Positions 25,959 to 34,186 of a stretch of DNA of 64,000 nt are shown here, in pieces. Below the pieces are notes generated by a model, which did not search any database, was not told the origin of the DNA, and saw nothing but the letters and a program-made list of their open reading frames with translations. This stretch comes from Chitinophagales bacterium (lineage in GTDB: Bacteria; Bacteroidota; Bacteroidia; Chitinophagales; Chitinophagaceae), in assembly GCA_017303335.1 (NCBI GenBank), contig JAFLBK010000001.1, positions 1,493,001-1,557,000 on the forward strand. Direction: 5' to 3'. Position 1 is the first letter of the stretch, and each line of letters begins with the position of its first letter. The translations under genes were made by a program, and so were the position numbers.

Positions 25959-26656
25959 TGGGCAGCCGAAGGAAATACCGCGGATTAAAAATAGTTTTAG
26001 CCATCGTAACGTTATTATTCGTCGCTGCCTGGGGATACGTTGCCTGGGTAAACCGTAACACAGAAAATATGACCGGACGGCAAAAAATACTGAAAGCTGT
26101 TTACCCCCTGTTCATGTGGTGGTCGAACAAAAAAGGAGTGGGCACGAAGAAACTCGGGTCAACAGATGTTGCTCCTCCTGTCTCTTTTTATTCGCTGAAA
26201 GATACCCTGATCAATGGAACACCGTTCGACTTCGCTTCGCTGAAAGGCAGGAAAGTTCTATTGGTGAATACGGCTTCCGACTGCGGCTATACCGGGCAAT
26301 ACGACGACCTGCAGAAACTCAGTGAGCGGTATAAAGACAAACTGGTCGTGATCGGCTTCCCGGCCAATGATTTTAAAGAACAGGAAAAAGGGAACAACAA
26401 CGATATCGCCGAATTCTGCCGGATCAATTTCGGGGTAAGCTTTCCGCTGATGCAGAAAAGCGTCGTGATCCGCAAAGAAGGGCAGAACCCGGTATTCCAG
26501 TGGCTCACCGATCCGGTAAAGAATGGATGGAACAAGCAGCAGCCTTCCTGGAATTTCTGCAAATACCTGGTGGATGAGAACGGGAAACTGGTTAATTATT
26601 TCGGCTCATCCGTGGAGCCGCTCGGAAAAGAGATCACCGATGCGCTAAACCCATAA
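25958..26656 (+). CDS. Membrane-anchored glutathione peroxidase family protein
   Basis: 232 residues from the ATG of the TAATG overlap (another ATG five codons upstream is possible). Residues about 8-29 form one membrane anchor (LKIVLAIVTLLFVAAWGYVA). The thioredoxin-like GPx domain follows with NTASDCGYTGQYDDL (peroxidatic Cys), GFPANDFKEQEKGNNN (catalytic Gln region) and PSWNFCKYLVDENG (Trp and Asn). The Cys of the usual FPCNQF is Ala here. It probably reduces lipid hydroperoxides at the membrane, using thioredoxin rather than glutathione. Confidence 0.92.
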   Translation: MGSRRKYRGLKIVLAIVTLLFVAAWGYVAWVNRNTENMTGRQKILKAVYPLFMWWSNKKGVGTKKLGSTDVAPPVSFYSLKDTLINGTPFDFASLKGRKVLLVNTASDCGYTGQYDDLQKLSERYKDKLVVIGFPANDFKEQEKGNNNDIAEFCRINFGVSFPLMQKSVVIRKEGQNPVFQWLTDPVKNGWNKQQPSWNFCKYLVDENGKLVNYFGSSVEPLGKEITDALNP

Positions 26657-26665
26657 ACCGATCGT

Positions 26666-27193
26666 ATGTTCGAACAACGCGACCTCAACTTCGTTTACAA
26701 ATACTTTGTTGCCGAAAAGCAGGAGAGCCTGCTCTTCCTGATATTCGGCATCGCCGCCATCATGCTGGCCATCATCTTTCTTATTTTCATCAAATCCAAT
26801 CCCTCTTTTTACAAAGGCGCAGCGATCCCCCTGCTGGCCATCGGCATCATCCAGTGTACAGTTGGGTTTACCGTATATGCCCGGTCGGGCAAACAAATGA
26901 AGGATGTCGCCTACAACCTCGGTATCGAACCGGCGCAGTACGCACGGCAAACCGAATTGCCGAGGATGGAAAAGGTGATGAAGAACTTCATTCGCTATCG
27001 CTGGATCGAGATCGCATTCATCGTTATCGGCGTGGCGCTCGTTCTTCTCTTCCGTTCCAACCCCGCAAGGGCGTTCTGGTATGGATTCGGACTTACCCTG
27101 GCGATCCAGGCTGCCATCATGCTGGGAGCGGATTATTTCGCCGAACAACGCGGCCGTGTCTATACAGAAGCACTCGGCACTATCGCCGGTTAA
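26666..27193 (+). CDS. Four-helix membrane protein of unknown function
   Basis: 175 residues with four hydrophobic segments at about residues 22-42, 50-70, 112-131 and 137-160, and a charged loop between the second and third (KQMKDVAYNLGIEPAQYARQ). No recognised domain. It follows the peroxidase by 9 bases and is probably in the same transcript. Its 3' end overlaps the converging glycosyltransferase-phosphatase gene by 4 bases. Confidence 0.8.
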   Translation: MFEQRDLNFVYKYFVAEKQESLLFLIFGIAAIMLAIIFLIFIKSNPSFYKGAAIPLLAIGIIQCTVGFTVYARSGKQMKDVAYNLGIEPAQYARQTELPRMEKVMKNFIRYRWIEIAFIVIGVALVLLFRSNPARAFWYGFGLTLAIQAAIMLGADYFAEQRGRVYTEALGTIAG

Positions 27194-28569
27194 CCGGTCA
27201 GTTCGGTAAGTTCCCTGAACTCCGGAACCTGGATATTGTAATCGGATATCTTTCCCAATACCTTATTCTCGGTACAGAATGAAACACCGATGCCGGCATT
27301 CCGTATCATGCAGATATCGTTGCGGCCGTTACCGACCGCGATGGTATTCTTGATGTCGATCTCAAACCGCCGGCACAGTTCCTCCACGGCATGCGACTTA
27401 CAATAATCATGGTTGCACAGGGTGCGCCTGGCCGGTAAGAAGAAAGACGGAATGATCACTTCACCTGTGGCCCTGCTTTTGGAAAAAATAAGTTCATTGG
27501 CCAGCGAAAAGTGCATGCCCAATTTGTTGGCGATGTGGTTGGTGACCACATCATAGCTTTCGCTGATGATGCCGCAGAGATATCCTTTCTGTTTCAGATG
27601 CCGGATCGTTTCAAAACTGTCTTCCACCAATGGTATCTCATCGGCCGTTTTTAGAATGTCAGCCAGTGATATACCCCGGAGCAACCGGGCGATCTTCTTG
27701 ATGCGCAGGAATGGATTGATCATTTCGGCGGAAATGGCCGAAAGGCTATCGGTAAAGTCTCTTTTCCGGGCAAGGGTATGAATGAAGCTGTCCAGCAGCA
27801 GGGTTCTGTCCATGTCGAAAATGGCCATCTGGCGGTAATGATTCTTGTTTTCCTTCAGGGCGAAATCGATCTGCGGATCGTTGGTCTGAAAACTTTTACC
27901 GGTGATGAGGTCGATCGTGCCTTCGAGCAACTGCCCGGAGCGTTGTAAGATCGCCTTGGTGACCTCGCTGCTCATCTTGGCCAGTTGCGGAATGGTTTGC
28001 ATGCGGTTCTCGATATAGCCCAGGCTTACTTCCTGGATGCGTGCGCCATTCCGGTGCATATCGATGAGGATACCGATATCAACACCATAGTCTTCATCGA
28101 TCATCAGTTTTTCAAACATAGCTTTCTTACCGGCGATCATGCCGCTGAGCGGTTGCCGGAAATGACTGATCGACGGAAAGAGGAATTTGAGCAGGGGTTT
28201 GGCCACCAGTTCGGTAACACGGCCTGCCTGCCGGTCGAAATATGATTTTACAAAATCGGCCTCCTGGTTAATGATGGGCCTGGTCAACCGGTCGATAACA
28301 TCATCCGGGTAGGTGGTGATATCCGCGTCGACAAAGGCGATGATATCGTGCGATGCCAGCATGATGCCTTCCATCATGGATGTGCCCTTACCGCGTTTTG
28401 AACTGGTGAACACCCGCACATGCTCCCGGATGGCCTCCTGCACGGTGTTGTCGGTCGATTTGTCGTCGATCACGATGATCTCACTGGTGCTGGATGACCG
28501 TTTCACGATCCGTATGACCTGGGCGATCGTTTTTTCTTCATTGAGCGCGGGAATGATGACTGTTACCAT
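27190..28569 (-). CDS. GT2 glycosyltransferase fused to HAD phosphatase
   Basis: 459 residues in two domains. Residues 1-225 are a GT-A glycosyltransferase (VTVIIPALNEEKTIAQVIRI, donor-binding FVDADITTYPDD) whose second half resembles glucosyl-3-phosphoglycerate synthase: FVKSYFDRQAGRVTELVAKP, QPLSGMIAGKKAMF and YGVDIGILID. Residues 248-459 are a HAD-IB phosphatase with motif I FDMDRTLLLD, motif II GIISESYDV and motif IV VGNGRNDICM, where the usual first Asp of GDGxND is Asn. I infer a two-step synthesis of a glycosylated small solute (make the phosphate, then remove it). The product is unproven. Confidence 0.85.
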   Translation of the reverse strand: MVTVIIPALNEEKTIAQVIRIVKRSSSTSEIIVIDDKSTDNTVQEAIREHVRVFTSSKRGKGTSMMEGIMLASHDIIAFVDADITTYPDDVIDRLTRPIINQEADFVKSYFDRQAGRVTELVAKPLLKFLFPSISHFRQPLSGMIAGKKAMFEKLMIDEDYGVDIGILIDMHRNGARIQEVSLGYIENRMQTIPQLAKMSSEVTKAILQRSGQLLEGTIDLITGKSFQTNDPQIDFALKENKNHYRQMAIFDMDRTLLLDSFIHTLARKRDFTDSLSAISAEMINPFLRIKKIARLLRGISLADILKTADEIPLVEDSFETIRHLKQKGYLCGIISESYDVVTNHIANKLGMHFSLANELIFSKSRATGEVIIPSFFLPARRTLCNHDYCKSHAVEELCRRFEIDIKNTIAVGNGRNDICMIRNAGIGVSFCTENKVLGKISDYNIQVPEFRELTELTG

Positions 28570-28764
28570 AGATTGGTTTTGAGGTGATCAATAAGGGTCC
28601 TATGTACAGGGATCGCAGAAAAACCTGCGCAATGCAGGAATAAGGAGTGGATATTAAAAATAGAAAAGGATGAGCGAAGTTCCCGGTGAAACAGATGAAA
28701 ATACTGTTAAGAAAAAAATGGTTTGCTAAGCGAGAGTGTGTTATATATGACGATCAGCGGGTAC

Positions 28765-29805
28765 TTATTCTACCGGGCATTTTTCGTGGTAGTTGATCAG
28801 CTCGATGGGTGTTTTACTGAATGTGAACCCGGCATATTTCACGGCGATCTCGTCGAGCACCGCGTCGATCTCTTCCACGGTTTCGAGTGTTACCAGTTTA
28901 AGGCGATAATCTTTGATACCGGGCATTCCTTTCAGGTAATTGGTATAATGCCGGCGCATTTCGAAGATACCCACCTTGGGGCCCTTCCATTCGAAGGACT
29001 TGTGCAGGTGTTTTTTGCAAACCGCCACCCGGTCTTCGATGGAGGGCGCGGGAAGATGCTCTCCCGTTTGCAGGAAATGCTTGATCTCGTTGAAGATCCA
29101 GGGATAGCCAATGGCGGCCCGCCCGATCATGATGCCGTCGACCCCGTATTTGTTTTTGTATTCCCTTGCTTTTTCCGGGCTGTCGATATCCCCGTTGCCG
29201 AAGATGGGTATGTTGATGCGGGGATTGTTCTTCACTTTGCCGATGAGTTCCCAGTTGGCCTCTCCCTTATACATCTGCATGCGGGTGCGCCCGTGTATGG
29301 CCAGGGCCTTAATGCCCACATCCTGTAAACGCTCGGCTACTTCTTCGATATTCTTGTTGTTTTCATCCCAGCCAAGTCTTGTTTTTACGGTGACCGGAAG
29401 GGAGGTTGATTTTACCACAGCGCTGGTGAGCCGAACCATAAGGTCGATATCTTTCAATACACCGGCGCCGGCCCCTTTCATGGCCACTTTTTTTACCGGG
29501 CATCCGAAGTTGATATCGAGCAGGTCGGGGTTGGTAACATCAACGATTTTAGCTGCCAGGGCCAGGCTCTCTTCGTCGCCGCCGAAGATCTGGATGCCGA
29601 TGGGTTTTTCGTAGTCGTAAACATCCAGTTTTTTCCGGCTTTTGATGGCATCCCGGATCAGGCCCTCGCTGCTTATGAACTCGGTGTACATCAAGTCGGC
29701 CCCGTGGTCTTTGCAAACGGCCCGGAACGGGGGATCGCTTACGTCTTCCATGGGCGCAAGTAAAAGCGGGAAATCAGGAAGTTGTATGTTACCTATGGAT
29801 GGCAT
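28765..29805 (-). CDS. dusB: tRNA-dihydrouridine synthase (DusB-type)
   Basis: FMN-dependent reduction of uridines in tRNA. The 346 residues begin with LPDFPLLLAPMEDVSDPPFR and show the catalytic Cys in DINFGCPVKKVAMKGAGAGVL, then VTVKTRLGWDE, HGRTRMQMYKG and GDIDSPEKA. It is divergent to the CPBP protease, with a TAAATTTG box 40 bases upstream. The spacer to the next gene downstream (28570-28764) holds nothing I recognise. Confidence 0.95.
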   Translation of the reverse strand: MPSIGNIQLPDFPLLLAPMEDVSDPPFRAVCKDHGADLMYTEFISSEGLIRDAIKSRKKLDVYDYEKPIGIQIFGGDEESLALAAKIVDVTNPDLLDINFGCPVKKVAMKGAGAGVLKDIDLMVRLTSAVVKSTSLPVTVKTRLGWDENNKNIEEVAERLQDVGIKALAIHGRTRMQMYKGEANWELIGKVKNNPRINIPIFGNGDIDSPEKAREYKNKYGVDGIMIGRAAIGYPWIFNEIKHFLQTGEHLPAPSIEDRVAVCKKHLHKSFEWKGPKVGIFEMRRHYTNYLKGMPGIKDYRLKLVTLETVEEIDAVLDEIAVKYAGFTFSKTPIELINYHEKCPVE

Positions 29806-29844
29806 TTAATTGTTTAAACCTTCGGCAGATTGTATATTGCGGGG

Positions 29845-29852
29845 CAAATTTA
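29845..29852 (-). promoter_or_regulatory. Putative -7 box for dusB
   Basis: Minus-strand TAAATTTG in the dusB/CPBP divergent spacer, 40 bases before the dusB start. Confidence 0.4.
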
Positions 29853-29866
29853 CAACTAATCGGCCT

Positions 29867-30865
29867 ATGCAGTACAGAAGTGTTAAGGGAATGAACGGCG
29901 CCAGCCAGGCCGCGATCCTGCTGGTATTTCTTGGCGTAGGCTTCGTGCTGGCGGGGTTGGTGCAGATGGTGATCGCCTTTCCGTTGATACCCGCAGGTAC
30001 ACCCATCGACAAAATGGCCGACGAACTGGTAAAAGCGCTCATGAACCCCGCTCATGTAACCGCTGCCCGGTTGAGCCAGGTATTGGGTACCCTTTTCCTG
30101 ATGCTGGTGCCTTCGCTGTTGTACTTATGGATCTGTCATGGAAAGAATTTGTTCTGGCTCGGCTTCAACCGCCACATCAATGTACGGCAGATCATTCTCG
30201 GGTTCTTTCTCATCTTCCTGGCTAATATCCTGGCAGGTCCGCTGGCCGACCTGAGTAAGACGATCGTAGCGCAATTTCCTTCCTTTGATAAGCAGGCGAA
30301 ACTGCTCGAAGACGCCTATACCCAACAGGCGATGGCATTGAGCAATCTCAAAAGCTGGGGCGAGTTCTTCCTGGCCATCGTGGTGATGGCTTTTTTCCCG
30401 GCCTTGTTCGAAGAGATTTTTTTCCGCGGGGCGATGCAGGAACTGCTGGAGCGCTGGTGGAAAAAACCCCTGCTGGCTATTGTGTTTACCTCGATCGTAT
30501 TCAGCCTAATCCACATGTCGGTTTACCTGTTTTTGAGCAGGTTCATCCTGGGCTTTGTATTGGGCCTGATGTACCAGCGCAGCAAGAACATCTGGGTGAA
30601 TGTGGTGGCTCATTTTCTCAACAATACCGTGGCCGTGATCCAGATGTTCTGGATATCGCGGCATGCCAGCAAAGTGGAAGTGGATAAACTGGATCCCCCG
30701 GTTCCCTGGTGGGGCGCATTGATTGCCCTGGCCGTTACCATCGCTTTCTTCTGGCTGTTTGAACGGGTATCGGCAAAGAACCGGAAGCAGATCGCTTTCG
30801 AGGAACAGGACCTGTACGAGCACAGCGGCATCCAGCAGGAATTAAACACCCATAATCCCGGTTAA
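29867..30865 (+). CDS. CPBP family intramembrane glutamic endopeptidase
   Basis: 332 residues with about eight membrane helices. The ABI/CPBP catalytic motifs are in the second half: EEIFFRGAMQELLE (motif 1, EExxxR), FSLIHMSVYLFLSRFILGF (motif 2 with His) and a later His in NVVAHFLNNTVAV. ATG at 29867 (MQYRSVKGM) is chosen over an upstream TTG. Bacterial members range from CAAX-like proteases to bacteriocin immunity. It sits 2 bases before cdsA and is likely co-transcribed. Confidence 0.9.
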   Translation: MQYRSVKGMNGASQAAILLVFLGVGFVLAGLVQMVIAFPLIPAGTPIDKMADELVKALMNPAHVTAARLSQVLGTLFLMLVPSLLYLWICHGKNLFWLGFNRHINVRQIILGFFLIFLANILAGPLADLSKTIVAQFPSFDKQAKLLEDAYTQQAMALSNLKSWGEFFLAIVVMAFFPALFEEIFFRGAMQELLERWWKKPLLAIVFTSIVFSLIHMSVYLFLSRFILGFVLGLMYQRSKNIWVNVVAHFLNNTVAVIQMFWISRHASKVEVDKLDPPVPWWGALIALAVTIAFFWLFERVSAKNRKQIAFEEQDLYEHSGIQQELNTHNPG

Positions 30866-30867
30866 TC

Positions 30868-31581
30868 GTGCCATTCAATTTCCAGACATTCAAAACAAGG
30901 GCTCTTACTGCACTGCTTTTTGTAGCGGTGATGCTGGCGGGGCTGCTCTGGAATTTCTGGAGCTTTGTGGTTTTGTTTACGGTGATCCATTTTGGATGCT
31001 GGTATGAGTTTGTAAAATTGCTGAAGAAGATTTACGGTAGTAAATACTTGCCTTATTGCTTGGGTGGAGTAATATACATCACTCTTCCGGTTTTGATGAT
31101 GCTGGACTGGGCCCGGGAAGTTACCGTTATTCAGAATGTCAATATTCCGACCTCAACAATTTTTGACAGGATAATTCCCATTGGAATCATTTTTTCCATC
31201 TGGGTCAATGATACCATGGCCTACCTCGTAGGTTCTTTCATTGGCCGAACACCGCTCTCCAAAATCTCTCCCAAGAAAACATGGGAGGGTACGATCGGCG
31301 GCGTGGTGCTATGTGTGATCGTCATTGGGTTCTTATACCCACTGGTTGTTTCCGCCGCCACCGGAATCAATATCCGCTCGTCGCAGTGGTTCATCATTCC
31401 CGCTCTCTGCGCCATCTTCGGCACCATCGGCGATCTGTTCGAAAGCAAACTGAAACGCATGGCTGAGGTAAAAGACAGCGGCAGTTTCATGCCGGGCCAC
31501 GGCGGTTTTCTTGATCGCTTCGATTCACTCTTATTTGCTGTTCCGGCTGTTTGGGTATATGTATATTTCTTCCTGGGCTAA
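30868..31581 (+). CDS. cdsA: Phosphatidate cytidylyltransferase
   Basis: Makes CDP-diacylglycerol, the precursor of all bacterial phospholipids. The 237 residues hold about six membrane helices and the signature near the C-terminus: TWEGTIGG, GDLFESKLKRMAEVKDSGSF and PGHGGFLDRFDSLLF. The start is GTG at 30868, only 2 bases after the protease stop. psd lies 86 bases downstream, so two steps of phosphatidylethanolamine synthesis are side by side. Confidence 0.96.
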   Translation: MPFNFQTFKTRALTALLFVAVMLAGLLWNFWSFVVLFTVIHFGCWYEFVKLLKKIYGSKYLPYCLGGVIYITLPVLMMLDWAREVTVIQNVNIPTSTIFDRIIPIGIIFSIWVNDTMAYLVGSFIGRTPLSKISPKKTWEGTIGGVVLCVIVIGFLYPLVVSAATGINIRSSQWFIIPALCAIFGTIGDLFESKLKRMAEVKDSGSFMPGHGGFLDRFDSLLFAVPAVWVYVYFFLG

Positions 31582-31593
31582 TAACCCAATCCA

Positions 31594-31621
31594 AACCCGT
31601 AACCCGCAACTTGTAACCTGT
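31594..31621. repeat. Degenerate heptamer repeat, four units
   Basis: Four consecutive 7-base units starting with AAC: AACCCGT, AACCCGC, AACTTGT, AACCTGT. Read on the other strand they begin RGTT, like the larger array at 42883-42969. The array starts 13 bases after the cdsA stop. A TCTGCC/GGCAGA hairpin follows at once. Confidence 0.6.
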
Positions 31622-31642
31622 CTGCCGACAGGCAGAACTTCC

Positions 31643-31650
31643 TATCTTTG
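31643..31650 (+). promoter_or_regulatory. Putative -7 box for psd
   Basis: TATCTTTG fits TAnnTTTG and ends 17 bases before the ATG at 31668. Confidence 0.45.
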
Positions 31651-31667
31651 CGCCTCAAACCAACAGA

Positions 31668-32324
31668 ATGACTATACACCGGGAAGGATATAAAAGCATC
31701 GGTATCGGCATGCTCATCTTCGGGGCCATCAACCTGTGCATGTACTATTTTTTCAGCGCTTCGCTGATGTGGCTCTGCAACATTGTTTTTGTACTTACCC
31801 TGGGCCTCTTGTTGTTCCTCATCTCGTTTTTCAGAATACCCAACCGCAAACTCACCATCAGCGAAAACGCGGTCATCGCTCCGGCCGATGGCAAGGTGGT
31901 GGTGATCGAAGAAACGACCGACGAGGAGTATTTTAAAGGCAAACGCCTCCAGGTTTCTATTTTTATGAGCCCGGCCAATGTGCATGTGAACCGGAATCCG
32001 TTAAGCGGCGAAGTGGTGTACAACCAATATCATAAGGGCAAGTACCTCGTGGCCTGGCATCCCAAATCCTCCACCGAAAATGAACGGCATTCTGTTGTGA
32101 TCCGCAACGGAAATACGGAGGTATTGGTTAAGCAGATCGCCGGAGCGCTGGCCAAGCGCATCGTCAATTATTTACAAGTGGGGCAAAAGGTGAATCAAAC
32201 CGAAGAGATGGGATTCATCAAGTTTGGCAGCCGGGTCGATCTGCTCTTACCTGTTGGTACTAAAGTGAATGTGCAACTGAACCAGGCGGTCCAGGGTGGT
32301 GTTACCGTGATCGCCACGCTTTAA
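31668..32324 (+). CDS. psd: Phosphatidylserine decarboxylase proenzyme
   Basis: Forms phosphatidylethanolamine from phosphatidylserine at the inner membrane. The 218 residues match the short class. Two hydrophobic segments (about residues 11-28 and 31-52) are followed by APADGKVVVIEE, SIFMSPANVHVNRNPLSG and the self-cleavage region FIKFGSRVDLLLP, in which cleavage before the Ser gives the pyruvoyl group. No phosphatidylserine synthase is in the window. Confidence 0.96.
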   Translation: MTIHREGYKSIGIGMLIFGAINLCMYYFFSASLMWLCNIVFVLTLGLLLFLISFFRIPNRKLTISENAVIAPADGKVVVIEETTDEEYFKGKRLQVSIFMSPANVHVNRNPLSGEVVYNQYHKGKYLVAWHPKSSTENERHSVVIRNGNTEVLVKQIAGALAKRIVNYLQVGQKVNQTEEMGFIKFGSRVDLLLPVGTKVNVQLNQAVQGGVTVIATL

Positions 32325-32405
32325 TTGTTCTTTAATAAATACGGCTTGGCGCTCTGCCCGTTCTGTATTATTTTTACAGGGATTAATCAAAAAAAAAACG
32401 AGCTC

Positions 32406-32576
32406 ATGAAAAAAGTACTTTTATTAGCGACTGCTTTCCTCTTTGTTACCGGTGTGGCTATGGCCGACAAAGGAAAAAAGAAAAAATGCGCCAAAGGAAA
32501 AACCTGCTGCTCTAAAGAAGCAAAAGCAAAGAAATCCTGCTGCAAAGACAAGGAAAAGTCAACAGCTAAAATGTAA
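32406..32576 (+). CDS. Small secreted Cys/Lys-rich protein
   Basis: 56 residues from ATG 32406: signal peptide MKKVLLLATAFLFVTGVAMA, then a mature part of about 36 residues with five Cys and more than a dozen Lys (CAKGKTCC and SCCKDK). The paired Cys suggest metal binding or disulfides in the periplasm or outside. A longer frame from 32325 adds 27 residues without a better start. A CTGTA/TACAG inverted repeat lies at 32363-32379, and a clear terminator follows. Function unknown. Confidence 0.75.
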   Translation: MKKVLLLATAFLFVTGVAMADKGKKKKCAKGKTCCSKEAKAKKSCCKDKEKSTAKM

Positions 32577-32594
32577 TTCACAAGAATGTTCAGC

Positions 32595-32617
32595 GCCCCG
32601 TTCCACCCGAGCGGGGC
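32595..32617 (+). terminator. Rho-independent terminator after the Cys/Lys-rich protein
   Basis: GCCCCG pairs with CGGGGC across an 11-base loop, followed by six T. Confidence 0.7.
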
Positions 32618-32631
32618 TTTTTTATGCCCGG

Positions 32632-33330
32632 TCAGAAAATGTCTTCCAGTTCTTTCAGGTGGGTAACCGTGTAGGTGGGTTTCAGCTCGGTCGTGGCATT
32701 GATATGGTTCACGAATACCGAATCCATCCCGGCATTCATGGCGCCCTGGATATCGGCCTCCAGGTTATCGCCGATCATGATGCTCTCGGGCAGTGAGGCA
32801 CCGGCCTTGTTCATCGCGAAATCGAATATTTCTTTTTTGGGCTTCAGGCTGTTACTGCCCTCCGAAGTGATCACGTGCGTGAAAAAGCCATCGAGCCCGC
32901 TGTTGCTGATCTTGCTCCATTGTGTTTTCTCAAAACCATTGGTGATGAGGTGTAATTCGTATCGCTTGCCTTTGAGGTAATGGAGTATTTCCAGGGTATA
33001 GGGGAAGAGTCTTTTCTGGGTGGGCAGTATCTCCAGGAATTTAGCGCTCAGTTCCCGCGCCAGGGGTTCGTCGGCAACCTTAAAGTCGAGCATGGTGCGC
33101 CACATGCGTTTCCATTTCAATTCTTCAGAACTGATAAGACCCTTGTGGTAGCGGTCCCACAGTACTTCATTATGGTGCAGGTAACTGGGGTAAAATGCTT
33201 CGAAGGGGGTGTTGATCCGATCTTCCAGGTCGAAATGGGCGTATAGCTCCAGCAGCGATTCCCGGGCGTTGGCGTCGAAATCCCAGAGCGTGTGATCGAG
33301 ATCAAAAAAAAGATGCTTGTATGATGGCAT
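32632..33330 (-). CDS. yjjG: HAD hydrolase, YjjG-type noncanonical nucleotidase
   Basis: 232 residues beginning MPSYKHLFFDLDHTLWDFDA, where the HAD motif I DLDHT and the WDFD that follows are typical of the YjjG family (dephosphorylates noncanonical pyrimidine nucleotides). Motif II is LITNGFEKTQ and motifs III/IV are LKPKKEIFD and MIGDNLEADIQGA. An ATG 11 codons upstream (33363) is possible but lies outside the conserved start. Stand-alone, divergent to the SDR gene. Confidence 0.9.
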   Translation of the reverse strand: MPSYKHLFFDLDHTLWDFDANARESLLELYAHFDLEDRINTPFEAFYPSYLHHNEVLWDRYHKGLISSEELKWKRMWRTMLDFKVADEPLARELSAKFLEILPTQKRLFPYTLEILHYLKGKRYELHLITNGFEKTQWSKISNSGLDGFFTHVITSEGSNSLKPKKEIFDFAMNKAGASLPESIMIGDNLEADIQGAMNAGMDSVFVNHINATTELKPTYTVTHLKELEDIF

Positions 33331-33390
33331 GGGGGCGGGTGTGATGGTAACTTTACTTATCATTGCAAGATAACCAATTCAGCAAAGCCG

Positions 33391-34098
33391 ATGAATATTG
33401 TAATTACCGGTGCGTCAAAGGGACTGGGCAAAGCCATTGCCGGGCGCTTCGCGGCGGATGGAAAGGCGCATCAGCTTTTTCTTTGCGCCCGTACCAAACA
33501 TGAACTGGAAGCAACCGCGGAGGAATTGCGACAGCGGTATCCCCATGCGCAGGTGTATACAAAGACCTGTGATGTGTCGGATAAAACAGACCTGATGGCC
33601 TTTGCGGAATGGGTAAGCGGCAAGGCCGGTAAAACAGACATCCTCGTGAACAATGCCGGTATCTATTTACCGGGAAGCGCTTATGGAGAAGATGATGGTA
33701 ACCTGGAAAGCCTGATGTTGGTGAATGTATACAGCGCCTATCACCTCAGCCGGCTCCTGCTGCCCGCGATGATGGAAGCCCGGAGCGGCCATATATTCAA
33801 CATGTGCTCCATCGCCTCGTTGAACGCCTATCCGAACGGCGGCGCCTATGGCATCAGCAAATACGCCCTGTACGGGTTCAGTAAGAACCTGCGTGAGGAA
33901 ATGAAGCCTTACGGTATTAAGGTCACCCATGTATTACCCGGGGCTGCGTATACCGATTCGTGGAGTGGTTCGGGCATTGATCCGCACCGGCTCATGGAGG
34001 CTTCGGATATCGCCGAAATGGTTTATGCAGCGGCACAACTCTCGCCGCAGGCCTGCGTGGAGGAGATCATCCTGCGCCCGCAACTGGGCGATCTTTGA
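33391..34098 (+). CDS. Short-chain dehydrogenase/reductase
   Basis: 235 residues of classical SDR: cofactor motif ITGASKGLGKAIA at residues 4-16, NNAGIYLPG, and the catalytic triad with Ser in MCSIASLNAYP and YGISK. Residues Arg in LCARTKHEL suggest NADP(H). The substrate is unknown. It shares the short divergent spacer with yjjG. Confidence 0.92.
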   Translation: MNIVITGASKGLGKAIAGRFAADGKAHQLFLCARTKHELEATAEELRQRYPHAQVYTKTCDVSDKTDLMAFAEWVSGKAGKTDILVNNAGIYLPGSAYGEDDGNLESLMLVNVYSAYHLSRLLLPAMMEARSGHIFNMCSIASLNAYPNGGAYGISKYALYGFSKNLREEMKPYGIKVTHVLPGAAYTDSWSGSGIDPHRLMEASDIAEMVYAAAQLSPQACVEEIILRPQLGDL

Positions 34099-34167
34099 CC
34101 GCCTTTCGTTTAACAAATTATTTGACCGGTCAACGGCAAAAATCACAGGCAGCTATTGGCAATGCGT

Positions 34168-34175
34168 TATTTTTG
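34168..34175 (+). promoter_or_regulatory. Putative -7 box for batD
   Basis: TATTTTTG fits TAnnTTTG and ends 11 bases before the ATG at 34187. Confidence 0.4.
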
Positions 34176-34186
34176 GGGGCTCTATT

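Noticed and set aside
33929..34186. Extension of the batD frame into the SDR gene
   Set aside because: The extra part is Arg-rich shadow sequence of the SDR coding strand and precedes a clear signal peptide at 34187.
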